From the NCBI RefSeq assembly GCF_002285285.1, contig NZ_NSJF01000005.1, positions 239,453 to 303,452 on the forward strand: a stretch of 64,000 nt of DNA, in the 5' to 3' direction. The translations under genes and the position numbers were made by a program. Below the pieces are notes generated by a model that was not told the origin of the DNA, made no database searches, and saw only the letters and a list, made by a program, of their open reading frames with translations. Every line of letters starts with the position of its first letter. Position 1 is the first letter of the stretch. Below, piece after piece: positions 42,667 through 52,474 of the stretch. The DNA is from Vandammella animalimorsus. GTDB lineage: Bacteria; Pseudomonadota; Gammaproteobacteria; Burkholderiales; Burkholderiaceae_C.

Positions 42667-43445
42667 ACAGCTTGAGCTTCCCAGAGGCCGTCAGCGGTGC
42701 CAGAGCCGCCAATGCCGCCGCGTTGCAGGCCGCAGCAGGGCAGGGCGCCCAGCCCTGGTGTGACATCGACGTGCGCAAGCGCCTGCAATCGGCCGAACGC
42801 GTTTTCGAGCTGGATGTGCAATTGCGCGCCAGCCACCCGCGCATTGTGCTGATGGGGCCCTCGGGCATTGGCAAGACCCTGGTGCTGCAGGCCATGGCCG
42901 GCTTGCTGCGCCCCGATGCCGGGCATGTGCGCATTGGCGGTCAGGCCTTCTACGACGGCGAGAGCGGCCTGCATGTGGCGCCGCAGCAGCGCCGCGTGGG
43001 CTTTTTATTCCAGAACTACGCGCTGCTGCCGCACCTGACGGCGCTGGGCAACGTCGGCTTTGGCTTGCGCCGTGGCGCATGGGGTTTTTTGTCGCGCGCG
43101 CACAAGGACGAGGCCATGCACTGGCTGGAGCGTTTCCAGGTCGCGCACCTGGCTGGGCAGTACCCGCACACGCTCTCGGGCGGGCAGCAGCAGCGCGTGG
43201 CGCTCGCGCGCCTGGCCATCCTCAAGCCCCGGGCGTTGCTGCTCGATGAGCCGTTTTCGGCGCTCGACCCGCAACTGCGCCAAGAGATGCGCGAGCAGGT
43301 GCTGGCGCTGCTGCAGCAGCTGGGCATCCCGCTGATGCTGATCTCGCACGACGAGCGCGACCACCAAGCCTTCAATGCCCAACTGCTGCGCCTGACCCAG
43401 GCCGCCGATGGCCGCACCGTGCTGCTGCCTTCAGACGCTGAATGA
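42663..43445 (+). CDS. modC: Molybdate ABC transporter ATP-binding protein, short form
   Basis: A 260-residue ATPase with Walker A GPSGIGKT, Q-loop FLFQNYALLPHL, signature HTLSGGQQQRVALARL and Walker B LLLDEPFSALD. Typical ModC is about 350 residues with a C-terminal TOBE/Mop molybdate-binding domain; that domain is missing here, because the frame stops soon after the H-loop (LISHDERDHQAF). The N-terminus is extended by about 50 residues of low conservation. It is probably functional as the importer's ATPase. Confidence 0.9.
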   Translation: MNSLSFPEAVSGARAANAAALQAAAGQGAQPWCDIDVRKRLQSAERVFELDVQLRASHPRIVLMGPSGIGKTLVLQAMAGLLRPDAGHVRIGGQAFYDGESGLHVAPQQRRVGFLFQNYALLPHLTALGNVGFGLRRGAWGFLSRAHKDEAMHWLERFQVAHLAGQYPHTLSGGQQQRVALARLAILKPRALLLDEPFSALDPQLRQEMREQVLALLQQLGIPLMLISHDERDHQAFNAQLLRLTQAADGRTVLLPSDAE

Positions 43446-43446
43446 A

Positions 43447-43483
43447 CGCCCAGCAGCGCCTGTGAGGGCGCTGAGGCTGGGCG
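43447..43483 (+). terminator. Strong hairpin between convergent modC and acyl-CoA synthetase genes
   Basis: CGCCCAGCAGCGCC (43447-43460) pairs with GGCGCTGAGGCTGGGCG (43467-43483), leaving a 3-nt bulge. No T-tract follows, so it may be a structural end rather than an intrinsic terminator. A second small stem GCGGGT/ACCCGC follows. Confidence 0.4.
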
Positions 43484-43570
43484 GGTGCTGCGACCCGCCC
43501 TCAGACACCCATCCCCGCTTGCCACGGAGGCGATGAGCGAGAGCGGGGGCAGAGGCGCTGAACAGGGCGC

Positions 43571-45214
<1,644 letters not shown>

Positions 45215-45224
45215 GGTTTTCTCC

Positions 45225-45257
45225 TTGGAAATGTCTTGGAAATGTCTTGGAAATGTC
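45225..45257. repeat. Three perfect 11-bp tandem repeats in the 5' leader
   Basis: TTGGAAATGTC occurs three times without a gap, at 45225-45235, 45236-45246 and 45247-45257. On the coding strand of the acyl-CoA synthetase this reads GACATTTCCAA three times and ends at the AAGGAG ribosome binding site, about 10 bp before the ATG. Confidence 0.85.
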
Positions 45258-45514
45258 GTTAGGGAATATGGGATGGCCTGCCCAGGCGCTGCTGCTGCGC
45301 ACTGCCGGCGCGGCAGGCCTGCAGGGGGTGGGCGAGGGCAAATCCAGCGCGCATTGTCGCCCAGCTTGGCAGTGGCGCAGGCCTTCGCGGGTAGGGACAA
45401 GGCGCCCATGGCAGGCCATGGATAGAATCGCCCGCTGGAGCCCGCCGCCGGCGGGCGTTTCTTTTCCCCAGCCACGGCAGGCGCCAGCTCATGCCGCCGC
45501 CTTGCCCTTGCGCC
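45258..45514. other. Intergenic region between divergent acyl-CoA synthetase and yciB genes
   Basis: About 257 bp without a convincing gene. It should contain both divergent promoters; AATATGGG near 45265 is the only slightly AT-rich spot. I see no clear operator or RNA structure. Confidence 0.35.
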
Positions 45515-46150
45515 ATGAAATTCTTCTTCGACGTCCTGCCCTTCGTGCTGTTTTATGTCTCCTATGTGAAATGGGGGATTTACGTGGCCACTGCCGTGGC
45601 CATTGGCGTTTCGGCCCTGCAGATCGTGCTGACCCTGCTGAGCGGGCGCAAGGTCGAGCCCATGCAGTGGGTGGGCATGGGTTTGATTGGCGTCTTCGGC
45701 GGCATGACCCTGGTGCTGCAAAACCCCATCTTCGTGATGTGGCGCTCCTCCATCGTCAATTGGCTGCTGGCGGCTGTGCTGCTGGTGTCTCTGCATGTGC
45801 TGGGCCGCAACCCGCTCAAGCTGCTGCTGGGCAGCCAGATGCGCATGCCCGAGCGCGCCTGGCGCCAGCTGGTCTGGGGCTTGAGTGGGCTGTTCACCAC
45901 CATGGGCGTGGTCAACATCGTGGTGGCGAAAAACTTCAGCGAAGCCGCCTGGGTCAACTACAAGACCTTTGGCAGCCCGGTCATCAGCTTCCTCGCCATT
46001 GCACTGCTGTTCATGCTGCTGGGCCGGCACATCGAGATCGTCGGCGCGCCCGGCAGCCAAGCATCGCCTGCCACGCCGCCTGGCGATGCGCCGCCGCCCA
46101 GCGCAGCGACAGGCGATGCCGCCGCCGTGCAGCATCCACAGCAGCGCTGA
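45515..46150 (+). CDS. yciB: Inner membrane septation-related protein YciB (IspA/IspZ family)
   Basis: A 211-residue membrane protein with about five to six helices. MKFFFDVLPFVLFYVSYV at the start, KVEPMQWVGMGLIGVFGGMTLVLQNPIFVMWRSSIVNWLLA and TFGSPVISFLAIALLF are diagnostic. It is linked to cell-envelope integrity and division. A Pro/Ala-rich cytoplasmic tail of about 30 residues is unusual but harmless-looking. bolA and a parvulin isomerase follow, a conserved Burkholderiales order. Confidence 0.93.
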   Translation: MKFFFDVLPFVLFYVSYVKWGIYVATAVAIGVSALQIVLTLLSGRKVEPMQWVGMGLIGVFGGMTLVLQNPIFVMWRSSIVNWLLAAVLLVSLHVLGRNPLKLLLGSQMRMPERAWRQLVWGLSGLFTTMGVVNIVVAKNFSEAAWVNYKTFGSPVISFLAIALLFMLLGRHIEIVGAPGSQASPATPPGDAPPPSAATGDAAAVQHPQQR

Positions 46151-46187
46151 AAGAGTGGCCTTCTCAATACCCCACCCCCAATACGCC

Positions 46188-46505
46188 ATGAACCATTCGC
46201 CCGACACCCCAGGCGCTGACTCCGCATCTCATGCAGCCAATGCCGTCACCGCCGCCGCCATCGAGGCGCGGCTGCGCCAGCGGTTGCAGCCCACGGAACT
46301 TCTGGTCATCGACGAGAGTCATCAGCACGCTGGCCATGCCGGGGCCAATGGCACGGGCTTTGGCACCCACTTCCGGGTGCACATTGCCTCACCATTGTTT
46401 CTGGGGGCCAGCCGCGTGAGCGCGCATCGCCTTGTGTATGATGCGCTGCGCGATTTTTTCGATGCCGGCCTGCATGCCCTGGCCATCGAGCTCAAGCAGT
46501 CTTGA
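46188..46505 (+). CDS. BolA family protein
   Basis: A 105-residue protein with the BolA core: IEARLRQRLQPTELLVIDESHQHAGHAGANGTGFGTHFRVHIASPLFLGASRVSAHRLVYDAL. The conserved His of the R-x-x-x-H-R-x-V-Y motif is present. BolA proteins bind glutaredoxin-coordinated [2Fe-2S] clusters or DNA. An N-terminal Ala/Ser-rich stretch of about 20 residues precedes the domain. It lies 37 bp after yciB. Confidence 0.93.
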   Translation: MNHSPDTPGADSASHAANAVTAAAIEARLRQRLQPTELLVIDESHQHAGHAGANGTGFGTHFRVHIASPLFLGASRVSAHRLVYDALRDFFDAGLHALAIELKQS

Positions 46506-46645
46506 ACCCAGATCGGGTGCGGCGGGGGGCTTTCCAGCCCCCGCTGTGTTTTGCAGCCTTGGCTGCCACGCTGCCTGTGCGCAATGGCCCGGTGCCTGTG
46601 GCGCCGTGTTTTCTTTTCTCCACGCCCTGAAAGGCTTTGATCTCA

Positions 46646-47434
46646 ATGAAAAAACAATTGCTGTGCGCCGCTCTGGCCGGCGCCCTGGCTGCAACTGTGC
46701 TGCCCGCCTCGGCCAAGGATTTGGCGGTCGTCAACGGCGAGGCCATCCCGCAGGCGCGCTACGACTTCTTCATCAAGCAGTTTGAGGAAAGCGGCACCCC
46801 CAAGACCCCTGAGCTGGAGGCCCAGGTCAAGGAGGAGCTGATCCGCCGCGCCGTGTTCGAGCAGGAAGCCAAAAAACTCAAGCTTGAAGACAGCCAGGCT
46901 TTCAAGGAAGAAATGGCCCTGGCGCGCCAGACCTTCCTGATCCGCGCGCTGTTCCAGAAGCACCAGAAGGACAACCCCATCACCGACAAGGCCATCAAGG
47001 CCGAGTACGACAAATTCGTCGAGCAGCAAAAGGGTTTTGAATACCAGTCGGCGCACATCCTGGTCGAGACTGAGGAAGAGGCCAAGGCCATCATTGCCGA
47101 TCTGAAGAAGGATTTCAGCAAGTTCGAGGCCATCGCCAAGGAAAAATCCAAGGATCCTGGCTCGGGCGCCAAGGGCGGTGATCTGGGCTGGCAGCGCGCA
47201 GAAACCTATGTGCCCGAATTTGCCCAGGCACTGACCAAGCTGGAAAAAGGCAAATTCACTCAGGAGCCCGTCAAGACCGAATACGGCTGGCACATCCTGC
47301 ACTTGAAGGACAAGCGCGACAGCAAGCCGCCCACACTGGACGCGCTCAAGCCGCAGATCGAGCAACACCTGGCCCAGCGGCAGCTGGCCGAGTTCCAGGA
47401 AAAGCTCTACAAGGCAGCGAAGATTGAGAAGTAA
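46646..47434 (+). CDS. Exported peptidyl-prolyl isomerase of the parvulin (PpiC) type
   Basis: A 262-residue periplasmic foldase. A signal peptide (LLCAALAGALAATVLPASA) is followed by a helical SurA-N-like chaperone part and the parvulin domain at about residues 128-220. That domain shows SAHILVETEEEAKAIIADLKK, SKDPGSGAKGGDLGWQRAETYVPEFAQAL and TEYGWHILHLKDKRD. It helps fold outer-membrane proteins. It lies 140 bp after bolA and ends at a terminator. Confidence 0.93.
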   Translation: MKKQLLCAALAGALAATVLPASAKDLAVVNGEAIPQARYDFFIKQFEESGTPKTPELEAQVKEELIRRAVFEQEAKKLKLEDSQAFKEEMALARQTFLIRALFQKHQKDNPITDKAIKAEYDKFVEQQKGFEYQSAHILVETEEEAKAIIADLKKDFSKFEAIAKEKSKDPGSGAKGGDLGWQRAETYVPEFAQALTKLEKGKFTQEPVKTEYGWHILHLKDKRDSKPPTLDALKPQIEQHLAQRQLAEFQEKLYKAAKIEK

Positions 47435-47477
47435 GCCTGTGCGTTGCGCGCAGACTGAGTAATCGGCTGCATCATGC

Positions 47478-47515
47478 AAAGCCCGCTCTCTGGCACAGCC
47501 GGGGGCGGGCTTTGT
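47478..47515 (+). terminator. Terminator after the parvulin gene
   Basis: Stem AAAGCCCGC (47478-47486) and GCGGGCTTT (47505-47513) with an 18-nt loop, followed only by a short T-run (TTTG). Confidence 0.6.
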
Positions 47516-47594
47516 ACTGTGTAGGTGCAGGGGTGCTGCGCGCTGTGCCGGCCAGAATGCATCTTCAGCATTCAAAGCCTGCCACTATCTGCTC

Positions 47595-49163
47595 ATGACT
47601 TCGAAATGCACATGGCCCATGTTTTTGCGTGGGCGCCCGGCCGTAGCGCTGCTGTTGCTGCTGTGGGCGGCCTGGATGTACTTGCCGGATCTGGGCCGAA
47701 ACTCCCTGTGGGAGGATGAGCTGTTCTCGGCCGACATCGTGCTGCAGCGGCCCTTGTGGCCCCAGGATCAGCCCTGGCTGCAGCGCGTGCGCCTGACGCA
47801 GCTGGGCGTGCAGGAGAGCTTCTGGACGGTCAAGGCGGCCGACCAATCGCCGCCGCTGTATGAACTGCTCAACAAACTGGTGACCAACCTGCTGGGCGAT
47901 GGGGAGGCGCAGCTGCGCTTGCTCAGCGCCCTGGCCATACTGGCGTTGCTGAGCTGGCTGGGGCTGCGCGTTTGGCGGCAGGCGCGCCAGCCCGAGGGCA
48001 TGGCGTATCTGGCCATGATGGGGCTGCTGGCCAGCTCCGGCTTCGTCCATGTGTATGCGCAGGAGGCGCGCGCCTACGGCCTGGGCATGGCGCTTTCGGC
48101 CGTGCTCTGGGTGCTGTTCTGGGAGCGCTGGCTGCATGGCTGGCGCAGTGCGCCGCTGCCAGGCTGGGCGGAGACGACGCTGTTTGCCGCAGCGGCCTTG
48201 ACGCACTACCACGCCACGGCCCTGGCTGCGCTGCTGCTGGGCCTGTACGGCCTGGAAGGCTTGTGCCGCCGCGATGGCCGGGCGCTGCTGCGCATGGCCT
48301 GCGTGCTGGCCGTGGTGCTGGCCTGGTTGGCGCTGAGCTACCACTCGTTGTGGCTGACGGCGCAGGGGCAGATGGGCTTTGTGCAGAAGATGCCCTATGG
48401 CCAGGCATTGCTGGCAGGGCTGCGCACGCTGCACACCCAGGTGCTGGGGCCTTGGGCTGCTGCGGGCATGGCGCTGTGCGTTGGGCTGTATGGCATTGCG
48501 CTGCTGCGCCAGGTTGGGGCCGGTGCAGCAAGGCCGCCACTGACACCCACGCAGCGCCGCTGGGCCTGGGCCAGCCTGGCCGTGCTGTTGACGCTGCTGG
48601 CCTATGGCGCCTTGATCACGGCCACCATGCGCCAAAGCCAGATCGTGGCGCCGCGCCACTATGTGTTTTTGCTGCCGCCGTTGTATCTGCTGCTGGCCTG
48701 TGCGCTGGCTGATGGCCAGATTGGGCGTCAGCAGGGTCGCCAGCCCTGGCTGGGCGCGCTGGCCCCGTTGATGCTGGTGGGGCTGATGGGGCTGCAATGG
48801 CCCATGCTGCAGCACTACCGGCACATCCCGAAGCACGATTTCCGCGCCGCGGCGCAGTTTGCGTTGCAGCATCTGCAGCCTGGCGATGCGGTGTACACAG
48901 GCTTCATGCTCAACCCGGCAGGCTACCGCTATTACTTGCAGCGCAGGGCGGACAAGCCGGTTCGCATCCTGCCGCTCTACCAGGCCGAGGATGCACAGGC
49001 GCTGTGCCGGCAAGCGCCGCTGCCGCAGCGCTTTGCGCACCTGCACATGGCCTACTACCCGGCGGTGGCCCAGGCGCTGCAGCAAGCCTGCGGCGCGCAC
49101 TTTGAGGTGCTGCGCCACGAGCGGCACAACGTCAGCGCAGGGCTTTGGCGCCAAAAACCATGA
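47595..49163 (+). CDS. Glycosyltransferase family 39-like membrane protein
   Basis: A 522-residue polytopic protein with about ten or more hydrophobic segments. The first periplasmic loop has SLWEDELFSADI, the acidic motif of lipid-linked sugar transferases of the GT-C superfamily. YAQEARAYGLGMAL after helix 3 is the second conserved spot. C-terminal soluble residues include FRAAAQFALQHLQPGDAVYTG. It would move a sugar from a polyprenyl-phosphate donor in the periplasm; the acceptor is unknown. No cell-envelope sugar cluster lies alongside. Confidence 0.85.
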   Translation: MTSKCTWPMFLRGRPAVALLLLLWAAWMYLPDLGRNSLWEDELFSADIVLQRPLWPQDQPWLQRVRLTQLGVQESFWTVKAADQSPPLYELLNKLVTNLLGDGEAQLRLLSALAILALLSWLGLRVWRQARQPEGMAYLAMMGLLASSGFVHVYAQEARAYGLGMALSAVLWVLFWERWLHGWRSAPLPGWAETTLFAAAALTHYHATALAALLLGLYGLEGLCRRDGRALLRMACVLAVVLAWLALSYHSLWLTAQGQMGFVQKMPYGQALLAGLRTLHTQVLGPWAAAGMALCVGLYGIALLRQVGAGAARPPLTPTQRRWAWASLAVLLTLLAYGALITATMRQSQIVAPRHYVFLLPPLYLLLACALADGQIGRQQGRQPWLGALAPLMLVGLMGLQWPMLQHYRHIPKHDFRAAAQFALQHLQPGDAVYTGFMLNPAGYRYYLQRRADKPVRILPLYQAEDAQALCRQAPLPQRFAHLHMAYYPAVAQALQQACGAHFEVLRHERHNVSAGLWRQKP

Positions 49164-49275
49164 GGCCAGCGTGGCGGGCGTGGGTTCGTAACAGGCTCTA
49201 AAATCGCGCCCTTTGCCCCGAAAAGGCGCCATCTCCGTCCCTGTCTTGGCTGGCTGGCGCCGTTCTGGAACCTTC

Positions 49276-50139
49276 ATGACCTTGCTGCTGCAACAGATTC
49301 TCCCGCGCGTGGCGCTTACGCGCCTGGCTGGTCAGCTGGCGGCGGCGCGCCAGCCCTGGCTGGCGCAGCCGCTGATCCGCTGGTTCATCCGGCGCTATCA
49401 GGTGAACATGCAGGAGGCGCTGCACAGCGATGCGGCGCAGTACGCCTGCTTCAACGATTTCTTCACGCGCGCGCTGCGTCCGGATGCCAGGCCTTTGGCC
49501 GACAGCGACTGGGTGTGCCCGGTCGATGGCGCCATCAGCCAGTGCGGGCGCATCGAGCAAGGGCGCATCGTGCAGGCCAAGGGGCGCGACTACAGCGTGG
49601 CCGAGCTGCTGGCCGATGCCCAGCGGGCCGCGCCGTTCCACCAGGGCGACTTCGCCACGCTCTACCTCAGCCCGCGCGATTACCACCGCATCCACATGCC
49701 CTGTGCCGGGCGTCTGCTGCGCATGAGCCATGTGCCGGGTGCTCTGTATTCGGTCAACCCAGCCACGGCCCAGGCGCTCGATGGCCTGTTTGCGCGCAAC
49801 GAGCGGCTGGTTTGCTGGTTCGAAGGGCCTTGGGGGCCATTCGTGCTGGTGCTGGTGGGCGCGACCATTGTCGGCAGCATCGCCACCAGCTGGCATGGCG
49901 TGGTCACGCCGCCTCGCACTGGCGCTGTGCGCCACTGGGAGTACGCCAGCGGCGCGCCTGTGGATCTGCGCCAGGGCCAGGAGATGGGGCGCTTTCTGCT
50001 GGGTTCGACTGTGATCGTGCTCACCCCCCCAGAGGCGCGGTTGCGCTGGAACCCGCAGTGGCAGCCCGGCGCTGCCGTGCGCATGGGCCAGGCCATGGCC
50101 AGCAGCGGTGCGGCCCAGGCCGCTGCTACCCATGCCTGA
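49276..50139 (+). CDS. psd: Phosphatidylserine decarboxylase proenzyme
   Basis: A 287-residue membrane-associated enzyme making phosphatidylethanolamine. The autocleavage site giving the pyruvoyl group is GRFLLGSTVIVLTPPEARL, with the LGST motif. ACFNDFFTRALRPDARP, VCPVDGAISQCGRI, LSPRDYHRIHMPCAGRLL and YSVNPATAQ are all family landmarks. The catalytic Asp and His residues are present. The start at 49276 is supported by the fit to the family. Confidence 0.95.
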   Translation: MTLLLQQILPRVALTRLAGQLAAARQPWLAQPLIRWFIRRYQVNMQEALHSDAAQYACFNDFFTRALRPDARPLADSDWVCPVDGAISQCGRIEQGRIVQAKGRDYSVAELLADAQRAAPFHQGDFATLYLSPRDYHRIHMPCAGRLLRMSHVPGALYSVNPATAQALDGLFARNERLVCWFEGPWGPFVLVLVGATIVGSIATSWHGVVTPPRTGAVRHWEYASGAPVDLRQGQEMGRFLLGSTVIVLTPPEARLRWNPQWQPGAAVRMGQAMASSGAAQAAATHA

Positions 50140-50213
50140 CGAGCCAGCGTCTTGCGCCAAGCCCAGCCAATCCGTTCATTGATTCATCGCCATCCGATTT
50201 CTGTTTTTTCTTT

Positions 50214-51089
50214 ATGCAAGCTACGCCACCGCAAATCCACAATACCCTGACCCGCTCGATCGACGAGATCGACGCCCAGGCCCTCAACCCCCAGGCCCTG
50301 CAGCCCGAGTCCTACCGCCTGGCCTTTGACGACCCGGAGTTCATGAGCCGCAAGGAAACACGCGGTCTGCGCTTTCAGCTGGAGCTGCTCAAGCCCGAGC
50401 TGGAGCAGGAGGCGCGCGGCATCCATCAGACGGTGGTGGTGTTTGGCGGCGCGCGCGTGGCCGATGCCAAGACGGCCCAGGCCGAGCTTGAAGCGGCGCA
50501 GCGCAGCGGCGATGCCGCCGCCCTGGCGCGCGCCCAGCGCATGGTGCGCAACGCACGCTACTACGAAAGCGCGCGCGCCTTTGCGCACCTGGTCTCACGC
50601 GCCTGCGAATCCGAGCCGGTGCCGCAGCGCTTCGTCATCTGCACTGGCGGGGGCCCCGGCATCATGGAGGCCGCCAACCGTGGCGCCTACGAGGCCGGCG
50701 CGCTGAACGTGGGATTGAACATCACCCTGCCGCACGAGCAAAGCGGCAACCGCTTCATCACGCCGGGGTTGAGCTTCAAGTTCCACTACTTCGCGCTGCG
50801 CAAGATGCACTTGCTGATGCGCGCCAAGGCGCTGGTGGTGTTCCCTGGCGGTTTCGGCACGCTCGATGAATTGTTCGAGGTGCTGACGCTGGTGCAGACG
50901 GGCAAGGCCAAGCGCGTGCCCATCATCCTCTTTGGCAGCGAGTACTGGAAGCGCCTGGTGCACTTCGAGGTACTGGTCGAGGAGGGCATGATCTCGCCCG
51001 AGGACCTGGAGCTGTTTCACTACTGCGACGAGCCCGAGCAGGCCTGGGAGCTGCTCCGCCGCTTCTACGCCAACGGGCGCGCAGCCTGA
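50214..51089 (+). CDS. LOG family protein (cytokinin-activating-like phosphoribohydrolase)
   Basis: A 291-residue Rossmann-type protein of the TIGR00730 group. The motifs ICTGGGPGIMEAANRGAYEAGALNVGLNI and LVVFPGGFGTLDELFEVLTLVQTGK include the conserved GGGxGxM and PGGxGTxxE. The family contains nucleoside 5'-monophosphate phosphoribohydrolases. The N-terminal 90 residues, before VVFGGARV, form an extra helical region seen in the longer bacterial forms. The start at 50214 is used; the earlier frame overlaps psd. Confidence 0.9.
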   Translation: MQATPPQIHNTLTRSIDEIDAQALNPQALQPESYRLAFDDPEFMSRKETRGLRFQLELLKPELEQEARGIHQTVVVFGGARVADAKTAQAELEAAQRSGDAAALARAQRMVRNARYYESARAFAHLVSRACESEPVPQRFVICTGGGPGIMEAANRGAYEAGALNVGLNITLPHEQSGNRFITPGLSFKFHYFALRKMHLLMRAKALVVFPGGFGTLDELFEVLTLVQTGKAKRVPIILFGSEYWKRLVHFEVLVEEGMISPEDLELFHYCDEPEQAWELLRRFYANGRAA

Positions 51090-51103
51090 GGCCGGGCGCA
51101 GCC

Positions 51104-51868
51104 GTGCAGCTGGTTGACATCCTGTACTCGCAAGGCTTTGGCACGCGCCGCGTGTGCTATGGCCTGGTGCAAGCCGGCATGGTGGAGTTTGCCTGGGGCG
51201 ATGGCCCCTGGCAGCGCGCCGACGATACGGCGCAATGGCTGCCCGTCGATGAGGCCGCGCAGCCACCGCTGCAGCTGCGCGTGCAAGGGCAGGTCTGGCC
51301 CTACCATGCCAAGGCCTATCTGATGCTGCACAAGCCCGCAGGCACGGAGTGCTCGCAAAAGCCTTCGGCCTACCCCAGCATCTACACCCTGTTGCCCGGG
51401 CCCTTGCGCCAGCGGCCCGTCAAGGGCGGGCAACCGGGCGTGCAGGCCATTGGCAGGCTCGATCAGGACACCACCGGCCTGCTGTTGCTCTCGGACGATG
51501 GCGCTTTCATCCACCGCATGAGCTCGCCGCGCCACCACGTGCCCAAGGTCTATGAGGTGCATACGCGCCATGCCGTCACGCCCGCGCAGATCGAGCAACT
51601 GCGCCAGGGCGTGGTGCTGCACGATGCCCGCGCCGGGCAGAGCGTGCGCGCCGACGCCATCGAGCAGCACAGCCCCACCCACATCAGCCTGACGCTGCAC
51701 GCGGGCAAGTACCACCAGGTCAAGCGGATGATCGCGGCCGTGGGCAACCGCGTCGAGGCGCTGCATCGCAGCCGCATCGGCGCGCTGCAACTGCCCGCAG
51801 ACCTGGCCCCAGGCCAGTGGCGCTGGCTGCAGCCCGATCAACTGGCGCTACTGCGGCACAAGGCTTGA
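51104..51868 (+). CDS. 16S rRNA pseudouridine synthase (RsuA/RluE type)
   Basis: A 254-residue RsuA-family enzyme with the catalytic Asp in QAIGRLDQDTTGLLLLSDDG. The N-terminal S4-like segment LYSQGFGTRRVCYGLVQAGMVEF precedes the catalytic domain. YHAKAYLMLHKPAGTECSQKP, VPKVYEVHTRHAVT and YHQVKRMIAAVGNRVEALHRSRIG are other landmarks. The start is GTG, and the gene begins 14 bp after the LOG-family stop. RsuA (position 516 of 16S rRNA) is the best guess. Confidence 0.88.
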   Translation: MQLVDILYSQGFGTRRVCYGLVQAGMVEFAWGDGPWQRADDTAQWLPVDEAAQPPLQLRVQGQVWPYHAKAYLMLHKPAGTECSQKPSAYPSIYTLLPGPLRQRPVKGGQPGVQAIGRLDQDTTGLLLLSDDGAFIHRMSSPRHHVPKVYEVHTRHAVTPAQIEQLRQGVVLHDARAGQSVRADAIEQHSPTHISLTLHAGKYHQVKRMIAAVGNRVEALHRSRIGALQLPADLAPGQWRWLQPDQLALLRHKA

Positions 51869-51909
51869 GAGCCGGCACTGATGGCCTGCTCAAACCCACG
51901 GCAAGCCGC

Positions 51910-52344
51910 TCACGGCTTGGCCGTGGGTGTTGCTTTGTCTTCCTTGGGCTGGTCTTTGGGGCTGCCCTTGGCGCTGTCCGTCGCTTGATCTGAGGCAGGC
52001 GGCGCTTTTGCCGGCGTGGCACTGGCTGGGTGCAAAGAGAGAATCCATTGCGCCAGCGCCTGGGCCTCGGCCTCGTTGACGCGCGTGTTGGGCGGCATGG
52101 GCACGGGGCCCCATTGCCCCTTGCTGCCTTTGCGGATGCGCTCGGCCATGGCAGCGGCCGCGCCATCCTCGGCATGGCGCTTGGCGGCAATGTCCTTGAA
52201 CGAGGGGCCGACGATCTTGCGCTCCACGCTGTGGCAGGCAATGCAGGCCTTGCTTTTGATCAGCTGCTCGCTGGCGATCGCGGCCAGCGGCAGGCCCAGG
52301 GCGCAGCACAGCAGCGCCAGGCGGCGAAAAGTCGAAGAAATCAT
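51910..52344 (-). CDS. Periplasmic class I c-type cytochrome
   Basis: A 144-residue electron carrier. The signal peptide (RRLALLCCALGLPLAAIA) is followed by the heme site KSKACIACHSVERKIVGPSFKDIAAK and the axial-Met region GPVPMPPNTRVNEAEAQALAQWIL. After residue 110 it has a Lys/Pro/Ala/Asp-rich flexible tail (KAPPASDQATDSAKGSPKDQ), not part of the heme fold. It resembles cytochrome c-551/552. The start at 52344 matches the signal peptide. Confidence 0.9.
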   Translation of the reverse strand: MISSTFRRLALLCCALGLPLAAIASEQLIKSKACIACHSVERKIVGPSFKDIAAKRHAEDGAAAAMAERIRKGSKGQWGPVPMPPNTRVNEAEAQALAQWILSLHPASATPAKAPPASDQATDSAKGSPKDQPKEDKATPTAKP

Positions 52345-52474
52345 GGTGCAGGCCATCGAGGGGAATGCTGTTGCGTCAGAGCGCGCCATCGCGCAATGGC
52401 GGGCGGTGGGGCAGGGCTTGGCCGTGGTGCGCACTGCTGCAAGGCGGCGAGCCTAACACAGCCAGCGCGCGCCA

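Noticed and set aside
45258..46207. Long upstream extension of the acyl-CoA synthetase frame
   Set aside because: It runs opposite yciB and through the promoter region with His/Gln-rich composition. The family start MLGLMQHQPLL at 45214 has a ribosome binding site.
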